A DNA stretch of 64,000 nucleotides from Prochlorococcus marinus CUG1416. Its GTDB lineage: Bacteria > Cyanobacteriota > Cyanobacteriia > PCC-6307 > Cyanobiaceae. Positions 40,629 to 49,359 of the stretch are shown here, piece by piece (within the stretch, counting starts at the first letter, position 1; each line of letters begins with the position of its first letter). A model generated the notes under the pieces. That model saw only the letters and a list, made by a program, of their open reading frames with translations. It made no database searches and had not been told where the DNA came from. The stretch covers positions 310,001-374,000 of the forward strand of contig NZ_JAAORM010000002.1 of the NCBI RefSeq assembly GCF_017695965.1, written 5' to 3'. The position numbers and the translations under genes were made by a program.

Positions 40629-40956
40629 GAGATTTATTTTCTTACTTTCTTTTTAATAATTTCTTGAGAAGGAGGCAAGGACTAAGAAGTTTTAATGAAA
40701 CAAAATAATATTAATGTCAGCAAAAAGAAATTTATCAAAAATATTTAAATTGAGGAATAATTATTTTTTTATTCCATATATCATTTCTGCCAATAACTTT
40801 TCATCTTAAATCTACCTTCTTTGCGGTTCGATTTTTCCTAGAAGATTTCTTGTTTAGTTATTGCTAGGATTACTAACCTTTACAATTTTGTTGTGAATCC
40901 AACTGTTTGTTGAAATATAAAGTATTCTCAAGACGTTTAAGCTAATCAATTCCTAA
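40629..40956 (+). promoter_or_regulatory. Long upstream region of the antenna gene
   Basis: A 328-bp stretch without a convincing gene. It contains a GGAGG at 40671-40675 not followed at useful spacing by a long frame. Possible -10 elements for pcb are TACAAT (40881-40886) and TATAAA (40916-40921), which would give leaders of roughly 65 or 30 nt. No Shine-Dalgarno site precedes the pcb ATG. Such a length in a genome with tiny gaps suggests regulation or a small RNA. Confidence 0.45.
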
Positions 40957-42015
40957 ATGCAAACCTATGGAAATCCAGATGTCACCTACGGATGGTGGGC
41001 TGGTAATTCAGGTGTAACGAATCGCACAGGAAAATTCATTGCTGCGCATATTGCGCATACTGGATTAATCGCTTTCTGGGCTGGTGCTTTCACCCTTTTT
41101 GAACTTTCACGATTTGACCCCTCTATCCCTATGGGTCATCAACCTCTTATCGCCCTTCCTCATTTGGCTGCCCTTGGAATAGGGTTTGACGCTAATGGGG
41201 TTGTGATGGGAGATACTAAACCTGTAGTAGTAATTGCTATCGTCCACTTGATTTTATCAATGGTTTATGCCGGTGGTGGACTTTTACATTCAGTACTATT
41301 GCCAGGAGATTTACAAGAAGCTGATTTAGAAAAAGCAAGAAAATTCAGCCTTAGTTGGGATGATCCAGATAAATTGACATTTATACTTGGGCATCATTTA
41401 ATTTTCTTTGGTGTTGCTTGTATTTGGTTCGTAGAATGGGCCAAATGGCATGGGATATATGACCCTGCTATTGGTGCAGTTAGACAAGTTGAATATGATT
41501 TGAATTTGTCACATATATGGAATCATCAGGTTGATTTCTTGACTATCGATAGTCTTGAAGATGTTTTAGGTGGTCATGCTTTCTTAGCCTTTGTTGAAAT
41601 TACTGGTGGTGCTTTCCATATTGCTACAAAGCAAGTTGGAGAATACACCAAATTCAAAGGTAAAGGACTTCTTTCCGCTGAGGCTGTACTTTCATGGTCT
41701 CTAGCAGGTATTGGTTGGATGGCAATTATTGCTGCTTTCTGGAGTGCTACTAATACAACAGTTTATCCAACTGAATTCTTTGGTGAGCCACTGCAATTGA
41801 AATTTAGTATTTCTCCTTACTGGGTAGATACTGGCGATCTTCCTGCTGGTGAGTACACAAACAGAGCATGGTTGGCAAATGTTCACTACTATTTTGGATT
41901 CTTCTTTATCCAAGGTCATCTATGGCATGCTCTAAGAGCACTAGGTTTTGACTTTAAGAGAGTTACAAATGCAATAGGTAACATTGATAATGCTACTGTT
42001 ACTTTAAAAGACTAA
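40957..42015 (+). CDS. pcbA: Divinyl chlorophyll a/b-binding light-harvesting antenna protein Pcb
   Basis: A 352-residue six-helix membrane protein related to CP43/IsiA. It opens MQTYGNPDVTYGWWAGNSGV and has regularly placed His residues in the helices (FIAAHIAHTGLIAFWAGAF, GHHLIFFGVACIW, GGHAFLAFVEITGGAFH, FFFIQGHLWHALRALGFD) that ligate chlorophyll. It lacks the large lumenal loop of CP43. Pcb replaces phycobilisomes in Prochlorococcus and feeds photosystem II or I. This is the strongest organism marker in the window. A strong terminator follows 22 bp after the stop, as expected for a highly expressed single gene. Confidence 0.97.
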   Translation: MQTYGNPDVTYGWWAGNSGVTNRTGKFIAAHIAHTGLIAFWAGAFTLFELSRFDPSIPMGHQPLIALPHLAALGIGFDANGVVMGDTKPVVVIAIVHLILSMVYAGGGLLHSVLLPGDLQEADLEKARKFSLSWDDPDKLTFILGHHLIFFGVACIWFVEWAKWHGIYDPAIGAVRQVEYDLNLSHIWNHQVDFLTIDSLEDVLGGHAFLAFVEITGGAFHIATKQVGEYTKFKGKGLLSAEAVLSWSLAGIGWMAIIAAFWSATNTTVYPTEFFGEPLQLKFSISPYWVDTGDLPAGEYTNRAWLANVHYYFGFFFIQGHLWHALRALGFDFKRVTNAIGNIDNATVTLKD

Positions 42016-42036
42016 ATCTAATTAATATTTAGTTTT

Positions 42037-42064
42037 AAAGGCCTCATTTTATGAGGCCTTTTTT
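42037..42064 (+). terminator. Rho-independent terminator after pcb
   Basis: An exact inverted repeat AAGGCCTCAT (42038-42047) / ATGAGGCCTT (42051-42060) with a TTT loop, followed by a T run. This is the clearest intrinsic terminator seen in the window. Confidence 0.93.
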
Positions 42065-42104
42065 ATTTGAAAAAATTTGGTTATTAATTTAGATTTATAT
42101 TAAT

Positions 42105-43493
42105 ATGTTTTTGAAGTCTTTGAATATTTATTATCTACAGAATAAGGATATTTTTTCAAATTCTTTATTAATAAGTTTTTTTGGATTTTTAATTATATTT
42201 TTCTTCTTGATTTTTGGGAAGAGATTAAAACTTGCTGTTCAACTTGAGAGATTTGGATTGCCAATAGCTGTTATATCTGGGGTTTTAGGTATATTTATAG
42301 GTCCATTTGGGGCGATACACTTTTTACCAAAAGAAACTATCAATGTTTGGAGTAATTTTCCTACTCCTCTTTTATCATTGGTCTTCGCAACTTTAATGAT
42401 GGGAAGACCCATTCCAAATATAAATGGTTTAGTTAAACCAATCTTTAATCAGTTTTTGCTTGCTCTTTCTCTAGGTTTCGGACAATTTTTTGTTGGCGGT
42501 CTAGTTGTTAAATATTTCTTGCCTCCATCTATGGATACTAATCCTCTAATGGGCTGTTTGATCGAGGTTGGTTTTCAAGGGGGGCATGGAGCTGCATCTA
42601 TCATCGGTGAGAGTTTTAATAGACTAGGTTTTCCAAATGGTTTAGATCTCGGTCTGGCTATGGCAACAATGGGTCTTTTATCATCTTCATTATTGGGAAG
42701 TATATTTATTTTTCTTGGGAGAAATTTAGGCCTTTCAGATACTGAGGAAATTTCTGATAAAAAAGATAATCTAAAGGCAAACAGTAAAATAAGAATTTTT
42801 GCTGATTTAAGAATCTTGATAATCAATCTTGGATTCTCTGGGCTGGCAATTTCTTTTGGAGTGTTGTTACTTAATTTTTTAAGATATATCTCAAGTTTTT
42901 TTGGTGAATTTTCGAAAGAAATTATCTTTTCACTCCCAGTATTCCCTTTTATTCTTATAGGCTCACTCCTAATTAGATATATTTTAGAAAAATCCAACAA
43001 TACAGAATTTATTTCAAATATTTTGCAAAGGGAGATTGGGATTTTATCTACAGATCTATTGATTTTTACAGCTATGGCAAGCTTAGATATTGCTGTTGTT
43101 TTTGAAAATTGGCTAATAATTTTAGTTTTTACTATTTTTGGTTTATTTTGGAATTTAATTTGTATTGCTTATTTTGCATACTTTATATTTGACGATTACT
43201 GGTTTGAAAAAAGTTTGATTGAGTTTGGTAACTCTACAGGTGTAGTTGCTTCTGGATTACTTCTTTTAAGGCTTGCAGATCCCAAAAATATTTCTAGGAC
43301 TCTACCAATTTTTACATCAAAACAGCTATTCGCACAGTTAATTCTTTCAGGGGGATTATTTACGGTTTTGGCACCATTAATGATTTCTAAAATTGGAATA
43401 GATTACTGGACAGAAATTTGTGCTGTAATTACATTTGCAATTCTTCTTATGGCATTAATTTTTAATAAAGGGGAAATGCAAAAATTTGAATAA
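42105..43493 (+). CDS. Sodium/glutamate symporter family protein (GltS-like)
   Basis: A 462-residue membrane protein with about 11-12 hydrophobic segments in two halves. GRPIPNINGLVKPIFNQFLLALSLGFGQFFVGG and the CLIEVGFQGGHGAASIIGESF region near residue 155 match the GltS family, whose GGHG motif is conserved. GltS imports glutamate with Na+. A longer N-terminus and central loop relative to the Escherichia coli protein leave substrate open. It begins after the pcb terminator, so it is independently transcribed. Confidence 0.85.
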   Translation: MFLKSLNIYYLQNKDIFSNSLLISFFGFLIIFFFLIFGKRLKLAVQLERFGLPIAVISGVLGIFIGPFGAIHFLPKETINVWSNFPTPLLSLVFATLMMGRPIPNINGLVKPIFNQFLLALSLGFGQFFVGGLVVKYFLPPSMDTNPLMGCLIEVGFQGGHGAASIIGESFNRLGFPNGLDLGLAMATMGLLSSSLLGSIFIFLGRNLGLSDTEEISDKKDNLKANSKIRIFADLRILIINLGFSGLAISFGVLLLNFLRYISSFFGEFSKEIIFSLPVFPFILIGSLLIRYILEKSNNTEFISNILQREIGILSTDLLIFTAMASLDIAVVFENWLIILVFTIFGLFWNLICIAYFAYFIFDDYWFEKSLIEFGNSTGVVASGLLLLRLADPKNISRTLPIFTSKQLFAQLILSGGLFTVLAPLMISKIGIDYWTEICAVITFAILLMALIFNKGEMQKFE

Positions 43494-43529
43494 TAACTCT
43501 AGAATGGTTTTATATTTAATTTTATTTTA

Positions 43530-43787
43530 ATGTCATTTACTCCCTACGATATTCCACCTCAAGAAAATAAAGGGAAGTGGTTTAGGAGTCATTTACTTGG
43601 CAGGGAAATCGAAATTGGCGAATTGTATAGTCTTGGATCAAATGATTTGGATTTGCTTATGGCGGAGACCGCAGAAATTAGAAGTGACCTTGATTTTAAG
43701 GAAAAGAATATTGGTAAATTTAGGACTGCGGGATATTTTTTGGAGTTAGCAAAGATAATAGAGAAAAGGAAGTTGTTAGAAAGCTAA
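43530..43787 (+). CDS. Small conserved hypothetical protein
   Basis: An 85-residue soluble protein with no recognised domain. It opens SFTPYDIPPQENKGKWFRSHLLGREIEIGELYSLG and continues in a helical, charged segment (LMAETAEIRSDLDFKEKN). It lies 36 bp after the GltS-like gene and overlaps the convergent glutathione S-transferase stop by 4 bp. The even composition and good frame suggest a real gene; no function can be offered. Confidence 0.65.
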   Translation: MSFTPYDIPPQENKGKWFRSHLLGREIEIGELYSLGSNDLDLLMAETAEIRSDLDFKEKNIGKFRTAGYFLELAKIIEKRKLLES

Positions 43788-44443
43788 TTAGAAGGAAAAT
43801 AATTCCTTCTAGAATTAGGTTCCCATAATTCGTATTTATACATTAAGGATTTAAATTTTCTATTCTTTTCAAAAGAATCTAACCAGTCTTTTATTGGTGG
43901 GTCCAAATAATTTGTTCTTTTTTGACTTTCACAGGCGATTTTAAATTGTCTTACAAAAGGCCAAACAGACCAGTCAGCGATTGTTGGGGTATCTCCAAAT
44001 AAATATTTATTATCTACGAGACCTGAATTCCATCTCTTAATAAATTTAATGGCTTTTGTGAAATGCAATTCTTCATTATTATTCTGATATCTTGTGGAAT
44101 ATTTAAATCGATCCAAATGATATTTGAATTCGTTATCATTTTCGTTAATTATTTCAAAAATATCTTCCTTCTTATTATCAGGAATATAGATATTTTTAAT
44201 GTTTTCCTTTTTTGAATTTGAGAGTGCCCATAGTATGATTTCAAGACTTTCTTCAATAACTTTACTATTTTTTGTTATTAAAATTGGAACCGTTTTTGTC
44301 TTAGATTTATTTAGAAAATCAAGAGGTTTATTTTTTAAATCAATTTCTCTTATCTCTACTTTGATGTCACAAATTAATAGGGCCCATCTAACACGAATTG
44401 CGTATGGACATCTTCGAAATGAATATAAAATATCGTTTTTCAT
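43784..44443 (-). CDS. Glutathione S-transferase family protein
   Basis: A 219-residue two-domain thioredoxin-fold protein. The N-terminal half has SFRRCPYAIRVRW with Cys12-Pro13 and TVPILITKNSKVIEESLEI, the cis-Pro/Glu-Ser glutathione site. The C-terminal helical half contains LFGDTPTIADWSVWPFVRQF, the Asp-containing N-capping box of GST folds. Cys instead of Ser/Tyr at the active site resembles omega/beta-class or glutaredoxin-like GSTs. Substrate unknown. It converges with a small gene by 4 bp. Confidence 0.88.
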   Translation of the reverse strand: MKNDILYSFRRCPYAIRVRWALLICDIKVEIREIDLKNKPLDFLNKSKTKTVPILITKNSKVIEESLEIILWALSNSKKENIKNIYIPDNKKEDIFEIINENDNEFKYHLDRFKYSTRYQNNNEELHFTKAIKFIKRWNSGLVDNKYLFGDTPTIADWSVWPFVRQFKIACESQKRTNYLDPPIKDWLDSFEKNRKFKSLMYKYELWEPNSRRNYFPSN

Positions 44444-44517
44444 TTTGTAAAAACTTTTAATTTCCTCGATTCTTTGAGTATTATCTAAATAGGATTAGAT
44501 TTTATTTTACAACGCAA

Positions 44518-45060
44518 ATGCCGGGATATGTTTACCTTATAAGAGTTGGAGATCTTTATAGAATTGGGAAAACTGATAATCTTGAGAAGAAAATTAAGCA
44601 ATTAAAACCAGATGAATTATTAACTTCAATTATGACAAAGGAGCCAGAAACACTCGAAGCAAGGCTTCTAAGAAAATATAAATCTCAAAGAATTCCTGAA
44701 ACTGGTTATTTAAAACTTTCTAAAAGACAAATTAGAGAATGCAAAAAACAATTTGAATTAAAGGGAAGCTTACCTCACACTTTAGATGCTGAAGTTTCCA
44801 TTACTTTATTTGCATCCTTTTTATTGTTTTCATTAAGTTCCTTGATTTTAAATTATTTGAATTTTGGATTCTTAAAAGCTATCTCTTATTCTTTCGGAGC
44901 GGCATCTCTACCAATGGTTGTATTATTTTTGACAGGTAGTTTTGGGGGATATTTTTCTGAAGATTTATCTCTTTTTTCGTTGTTAACTAATCGAATAAAA
45001 GGTCTTTTTATAGCAATTGCAATGCTCTCAATCGCTTACTTGATTTTCAATTTAGGTTAA
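44518..45060 (+). CDS. GIY-YIG (T5orf172-like) domain protein with membrane anchor
   Basis: A 180-residue protein. Residues 1-85 form a compact GIY-YIG-like nuclease domain: Y4-V-Y6 replaces GIY, Y14-R-I-G17 gives the YIG element, and Glu47 (TLEARLLRKYKS) is the likely metal Glu. Residues ~94-113, 118-145 and 162-178 are three hydrophobic segments. GIY-YIG domains of the T5orf172/MUG113 type occur in phage and nuclease-like proteins; a membrane fusion is uncommon. The nuclease residues look only partly conserved, so activity is uncertain. It ends in a 4-bp overlap with the convergent SDR gene. Confidence 0.72.
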   Translation: MPGYVYLIRVGDLYRIGKTDNLEKKIKQLKPDELLTSIMTKEPETLEARLLRKYKSQRIPETGYLKLSKRQIRECKKQFELKGSLPHTLDAEVSITLFASFLLFSLSSLILNYLNFGFLKAISYSFGAASLPMVVLFLTGSFGGYFSEDLSLFSLLTNRIKGLFIAIAMLSIAYLIFNLG

Positions 45061-45764
45061 ATTTCATAATTACAATTTAATGCAATTTCAAATGGAACTG
45101 ATGCTGTAGGTAGCTTCAGAATAGTTGAGCATATCTCAGCAATATCTTCAGGTTGTGTCATGCTTGATTTGTCTAGTGAAGAGATATTTTGGGCCATTTT
45201 TGTATTAACCCAGCTTGGGCAAATTGCTGAAACCCTTATATTTTTATCCCAACCTTTATTTTTCATCGTTTGGCATAATCCCATCAAAGCAAACTTTGAA
45301 GAAGAATAAGCGGCTAAATCGCCTTTAGATCTTTTCCCACTCATTGAAACTAAAACAATAATTCTTCCTCTGCCTGAGGTACATAAATGATCCCAAGAAA
45401 GCCTACATAAATTCCAAATTGCCAAAAAATTGATATTTAATGTATTTAAAATATCTTCTTCATCACCATCTTTGTATAAGAAAGGAACTTTCGATAATAC
45501 TCCAGAACAATTTATTAATGAATCAAATCCTCCAAATTCATCTACGGTATTTTTTATCCAATTTTCGGCTGTAATTTTTTTTAATGCATCATAGTGGTTG
45601 ACTATAATTCTCCCTTCGGGCCATTTATTTGGATCAATAGCACTTCCTTTTAATGATTCTAAATCTCTTATGCCAATACTAATTCTATTGCCTTCTTTTA
45701 ATTCTTTATGTGCAATATTTAGTCCAATACCTCTACTGGCTCCACTTATTAGTATGGTTCTCAT
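45057..45764 (-). CDS. Short-chain dehydrogenase/reductase
   Basis: A 235-residue classical SDR. The coenzyme motif is ISGASRGIGLNIAHKEL, LINCSGVLSK stands for the NNAG motif, and the catalytic Ser (VLVSMSGKRSKGD) with YSSSKFALMG (YxxxK) is present. It probably uses NADP(H), because an Arg follows the Gly-rich motif. Substrate unknown. It lies 7 bp downstream of crtL on the same strand and converges with the GIY-YIG gene. Confidence 0.9.
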   Translation of the reverse strand: MRTILISGASRGIGLNIAHKELKEGNRISIGIRDLESLKGSAIDPNKWPEGRIIVNHYDALKKITAENWIKNTVDEFGGFDSLINCSGVLSKVPFLYKDGDEEDILNTLNINFLAIWNLCRLSWDHLCTSGRGRIIVLVSMSGKRSKGDLAAYSSSKFALMGLCQTMKNKGWDKNIRVSAICPSWVNTKMAQNISSLDKSSMTQPEDIAEICSTILKLPTASVPFEIALNCNYEI

Positions 45765-45771
45765 TTTTGAA

Positions 45772-47055
45772 CTATATATTTGGAAATATTATCCTAAGTA
45801 ACATTTTAAATTCTCTACCATGCATAACCATAAGACCTTTCTTTACACTCCATGGAGCCTTTATAAACATTACGCACATCGCATATACAATCTCTCTTAA
45901 GGAAAGAGTATCAGTTAGAAAACCATACCATTGGTTTTTAGGTAATTGGAAAAAACTGCCAAAAAATTCTCTCAATATTTTCTCGTCAAACCTCATGAGT
46001 TTTTCTAATCCAAATTGGTAAAGTGATTTCTTCCTAATTAATTCTTTTGACCATAAAGTTTCCCAACCTTTTCTAGCAATATGATAGGTACTTAGATTTT
46101 TATTTTTAATTGCTTCTGAGACTGCCTTGGCGACAAGTGGGGCTCTTCTTAAAACATTACCAATTAAATATCCAGATGCAGGATGTACCATTGAAGCAGC
46201 ACCACCATATCCGAGTATTTGTTGTTTGAAATCTGGGATTGGCATATTCATAGGGAGAAATAAGCCTAGCTCTTCATGTTGCATGCTTGTGATTGATATA
46301 TTTCTATAAGAAAGTCTCTTCTCTAGTCTCTCTTTTAAATTTTCCATTGTTAGAGGATTTACTAAACCAAGAGATGTCTCTTCAAGAAAATATTTCCCAT
46401 CCCCCATATCCATGGCATAAAGAAAAGTGGGCGGTTCTTTTTTTTGCTCATCGTTAAGATGGTCATTTCTATAGTCCATTAATACAAACTGCCCTTTCTT
46501 CAGTGGAGGTTTACTAAAATTACCTACTATCCCATAACAAGTTTGGACTGCTAAGGGACCACACGATTTTAATTTAAGAAAAATAGGATCATATCCTGTT
46601 GCATCTACTACTAATCTTGCAGAGTAAGTATTGCCATCTTTTGTAGTTACTGTACTTTTGTATTTTTCAAAATGTATTTTGTTTGCAAAGCCTTGATGCC
46701 ATTTAATAAGAGCCTTATCGCATTCATTAAACCAATAATTGTGGAGTTTCTTTTTATCAAATAGTCCATAATCTATTGAATGTTCCGTGGCTTTATTCTC
46801 GTCGTCCTGCTCTTCTAAAGCGCCGTGCCCAAAAAAACTTACAGTATTCTTCCATCTATATTCAAGTAAATCCTGAAGCCCGAGTTGATCAACTTCTTCC
46901 CCCCAAATGCCATAGGTGTTTGGCCAAGGTTCATCTGGTCCATTTGGAGAAAGCACTTCAACATCTAATTCTTCCTTCCCTAAAGCTGAGGCAATTGCCA
47001 TACCTGCAGGCCCCGCACCCAAAACAAGAACATCTGGCATGTTTTCTTCTGACAT
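45772..47055 (-). CDS. crtL: Lycopene cyclase (CrtL-b type)
   Basis: A 427-residue FAD-containing cyclase. It starts with VLVLGAGPAGMAIASALG, followed by the cyclase hallmark PWPNTYGIWGEEVDQLGLQ near residue 43. YGLFDKKKLHNYW, RLVVDATGYDP and the GYGGAASMVHPASGYLIGNVL motif near residue 274 are plant/CrtL signatures. It converts lycopene to beta-carotene; Prochlorococcus also has an epsilon-type paralogue, and I assign the beta type from gene neighbourhood in high-light strains rather than from residues. The SDR gene follows 7 bp downstream. A 223-bp gap separates it from a divergent Por-like gene. Confidence 0.88.
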   Translation of the reverse strand: MSEENMPDVLVLGAGPAGMAIASALGKEELDVEVLSPNGPDEPWPNTYGIWGEEVDQLGLQDLLEYRWKNTVSFFGHGALEEQDDENKATEHSIDYGLFDKKKLHNYWFNECDKALIKWHQGFANKIHFEKYKSTVTTKDGNTYSARLVVDATGYDPIFLKLKSCGPLAVQTCYGIVGNFSKPPLKKGQFVLMDYRNDHLNDEQKKEPPTFLYAMDMGDGKYFLEETSLGLVNPLTMENLKERLEKRLSYRNISITSMQHEELGLFLPMNMPIPDFKQQILGYGGAASMVHPASGYLIGNVLRRAPLVAKAVSEAIKNKNLSTYHIARKGWETLWSKELIRKKSLYQFGLEKLMRFDEKILREFFGSFFQLPKNQWYGFLTDTLSLREIVYAMCVMFIKAPWSVKKGLMVMHGREFKMLLRIIFPNI

Positions 47056-47278
47056 TAAATATAAATCTTATGATTAAAGAAATTTATGCAACAAGTTATT
47101 AATTCTGCACTTAGGATTATATATTTCATCCAATACTTATAATGAGAGTAGATTAATAATAATCAAATTACTCAATTACTAGTGACTAAGTTTTCAGTGT
47201 TTTAACAATAATTTATAAGATTACAAAATAAAAAATACTTAAAAATTTTTTATTATAAAAAAATACATAGCAAGTTAA
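47056..47278. promoter_or_regulatory. Divergent promoter region of crtL and the Por-like gene
   Basis: A 223-bp AT-rich gap. The forward strand carries a perfect TATAAT at 47137-47142, implying an untranslated leader of about 130 nt for the Por-like gene. No tRNA, stem-loop or riboswitch-like fold was seen. No Shine-Dalgarno sequence precedes ATG 47279. Confidence 0.45.
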
Positions 47279-48280
47279 ATGATTAAAAATAAAAATATTT
47301 TAATTACTGGAGGTAATTCAGGCATAGGGCTTTTTGCCATTATTAATTTACTAAAGAAGAAAAATAATTTATATGTTGTAATAAAATCTGAATTAAGAAA
47401 GAATGAATTTCTCAAAACAATTGAGAAATATTTTGATAAAAATTACCTCAGTAAATATTTAAATATTATTGAGAATTGCGATCTTTCAAATCTAGAGAAT
47501 ATTAAAAAAATTAAGGATTACTTTATTAGTAAAAAGATCATTTTAGATGTTTTTGTTTTAAATGCAGGATTGCAATATACGGGTTCTTTTTACCCTAAAG
47601 TATCAAAACAAGGGATAGAACTAACTTTTGCAGTTAATCATCTTGCACATTTTTACTTAGTAAATATCTTAAAAGATTTAGTTAGAGATAAAGAAGAATC
47701 TAGAATCATTATTACATCATCAGATGTACACGATCCCAAAAGTTCAGGAGGAAATATAGGAAAGAAAGCAGGGCTTAATAATCTAGTTGATTTTAGAAAA
47801 AAAGTTACGGGTCAATTTTTAAATTTTAATGCTGATGAATCTTATAAAAATAGTAAGTTATGTAATATTTTGTTTGCTAAAGAACTTGCAAAAAAATTAA
47901 AAATATCCTCTAGTAAAATTTCTGTAATTACTTGGGCTCCCGGTCTCGTAATACCAAATGATGATTCAGGTTTTTTTAGATATAGTAAACGTTTTAATTT
48001 CTTTGGATATTTAATTTTTTCTAAAGTTGCACAAAATATTTTAGGAATTTCTGAAAGTGTAGAAAATGCTGGAAAGATTCTTTCTCAGATTGTCCTTGAT
48101 TCCAATTTAAATAATGTTGGTTTCATATATTTAAGTAATAAACTTATAGGTAGAAAAAAACATAAATTAGTTGAAAGTAATGTTAGTGATGAAGCTAATA
48201 GCGATGAGTTGGCTTCAAAACTTTGGATTTTAAGTGAAGAGATTTGCCGATCATTTGGCTTTGTTACTCTCAATATTTAA
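47279..48280 (+). CDS. Protochlorophyllide-reductase-like short-chain dehydrogenase
   Basis: A 333-residue SDR with unusual similarity to light-dependent protochlorophyllide reductase (LPOR). The coenzyme motif ITGGNSGIGL is followed by VLNAGLQYTG and AVNHLAHFYLVNIL. The catalytic site SYKNSKLCNILFAKEL keeps the Tyr-Lys pair and the Cys-Asn pair typical of Por. The C-terminal ~90 residues are longer than in plain SDRs, as in Por. Sequence identity to the canonical enzyme looks low, so it may be a paralogue acting on another tetrapyrrole or a retinol-dehydrogenase-like protein. The 3' end overlaps the convergent MscS gene by 30 bp. Confidence 0.75.
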   Translation: MIKNKNILITGGNSGIGLFAIINLLKKKNNLYVVIKSELRKNEFLKTIEKYFDKNYLSKYLNIIENCDLSNLENIKKIKDYFISKKIILDVFVLNAGLQYTGSFYPKVSKQGIELTFAVNHLAHFYLVNILKDLVRDKEESRIIITSSDVHDPKSSGGNIGKKAGLNNLVDFRKKVTGQFLNFNADESYKNSKLCNILFAKELAKKLKISSSKISVITWAPGLVIPNDDSGFFRYSKRFNFFGYLIFSKVAQNILGISESVENAGKILSQIVLDSNLNNVGFIYLSNKLIGRKKHKLVESNVSDEANSDELASKLWILSEEICRSFGFVTLNI

Positions 48281-49282
48281 GGTTTGGGTTGGGAATGCAA
48301 AATCTATATTATTGGCTGCAAATTCCTCAATAATTTTTAAATTTATAGTTTGTTGAGCTTCCATCGCAGCAAGATAATTATTTGTGGGTATGTAATAAAC
48401 AAGTTCAAAATTAAGACTGAAGTCGCCAAAATCCGTGAAATGACATCTATCAAAAGATGCATCTTTTGTCTCTTCGATTATTTTTTTAATTATTATTGGA
48501 ATCAATTTCATAAGTTCTGGAGAGGTTTCATAAACAACTCCCAATTTATGCACTAACCTCCTTTTTTTCATTTGTGCGTAATTTGAAATTATCCCATTTG
48601 TTAGAGCGCTGTTGCTCATTACTATTACTTCTCCATTAATACTTCTTATCCTTGAGGATCTTACCCCCACCCTCTCAACCATTCCTAAGACTCCATCAGA
48701 TTTAATAAACTCACCTTTTTGAAAAGGTTTATCAAGCAAAATTGTTATATATTCAAAAAACTCCTGAACTGGATCTTTCAAAGCTAATCCTGCTCCAATA
48801 CCACCTGCACTTAGTAAAGCCCAAATAGCAGTCATTTGAACACCTATATTTTGTAAGAAAAATATTGACCCAATAGTCCATGTTAATGCCTTTATCAAAG
48901 GAGTTAGTGAAGATATCATTGAACTAATTGAGGAATCATTAATTTTCGATGTCGATTCTGTTAAAGATCTTATTAAAACTTTGTTGAGTGCTTTTATGAT
49001 GATTATTAATATAAATAATTTCAGAATATTCAATAAGACAGAGATAAAAGTTATTTCATCAGCAAAAAAATAGTCAATTGAAAAATAAAATGAGAGGAGG
49101 AAACCTATAGGTTTAATAATTCCTGAGATTACCTCAAAAATAAAATCATCGAAATTTGTTTTTGTCCTTTTGGAGATTTTTTTAAAAAATATTTTTGAAA
49201 GTTTAGAAATTATTATCGACAATAAAATTCCAATAAAAAAAATAGATATTGCCAGAAGGAAGTTTTCAGTAACTAATTTCAT
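48251..49282 (-). CDS. Small-conductance mechanosensitive channel, MscS family
   Basis: A 343-residue MscS-type protein with about four N-terminal transmembrane segments (residues ~10-160) and the pore-lining helix LSAGGIGAGLALKDPVQEF near residue 157. The beta domain follows with DKPFQKGEFIK and VMSNSALTNGIISNYA near residue 230, and a C-terminal alpha/beta region continues to the end. MscS channels release solutes on osmotic down-shock. The 5' end faces the isochorismatase-like gene 77 bp away. Its 3' end overlaps the opposite-strand Por-like gene by 30 bp. Confidence 0.92.
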   Translation of the reverse strand: MKLVTENFLLAISIFFIGILLSIIISKLSKIFFKKISKRTKTNFDDFIFEVISGIIKPIGFLLSFYFSIDYFFADEITFISVLLNILKLFILIIIIKALNKVLIRSLTESTSKINDSSISSMISSLTPLIKALTWTIGSIFFLQNIGVQMTAIWALLSAGGIGAGLALKDPVQEFFEYITILLDKPFQKGEFIKSDGVLGMVERVGVRSSRIRSINGEVIVMSNSALTNGIISNYAQMKKRRLVHKLGVVYETSPELMKLIPIIIKKIIEETKDASFDRCHFTDFGDFSLNFELVYYIPTNNYLAAMEAQQTINLKIIEEFAANNIDFAFPTQTLNIESNKAK

Positions 49283-49359
49283 ATTCAGATAAACTCTAAA
49301 AATAGATCTCTAATAAAATTTTAAATTATCTCTATAAAACAAACCAGTCTTAATTTTCT

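Noticed and set aside
40714-40809. Forward 31-codon frame (MSAKRNLSK...) upstream of pcb
   Set aside because: No Shine-Dalgarno at useful spacing and no amino-acid pattern; likely chance in AT-rich DNA.
47056-47278. tRNA or riboswitch in the crtL/Por-like gap
   Set aside because: No cloverleaf, TPsiC-like GTTCRANNC or conserved stem was found.
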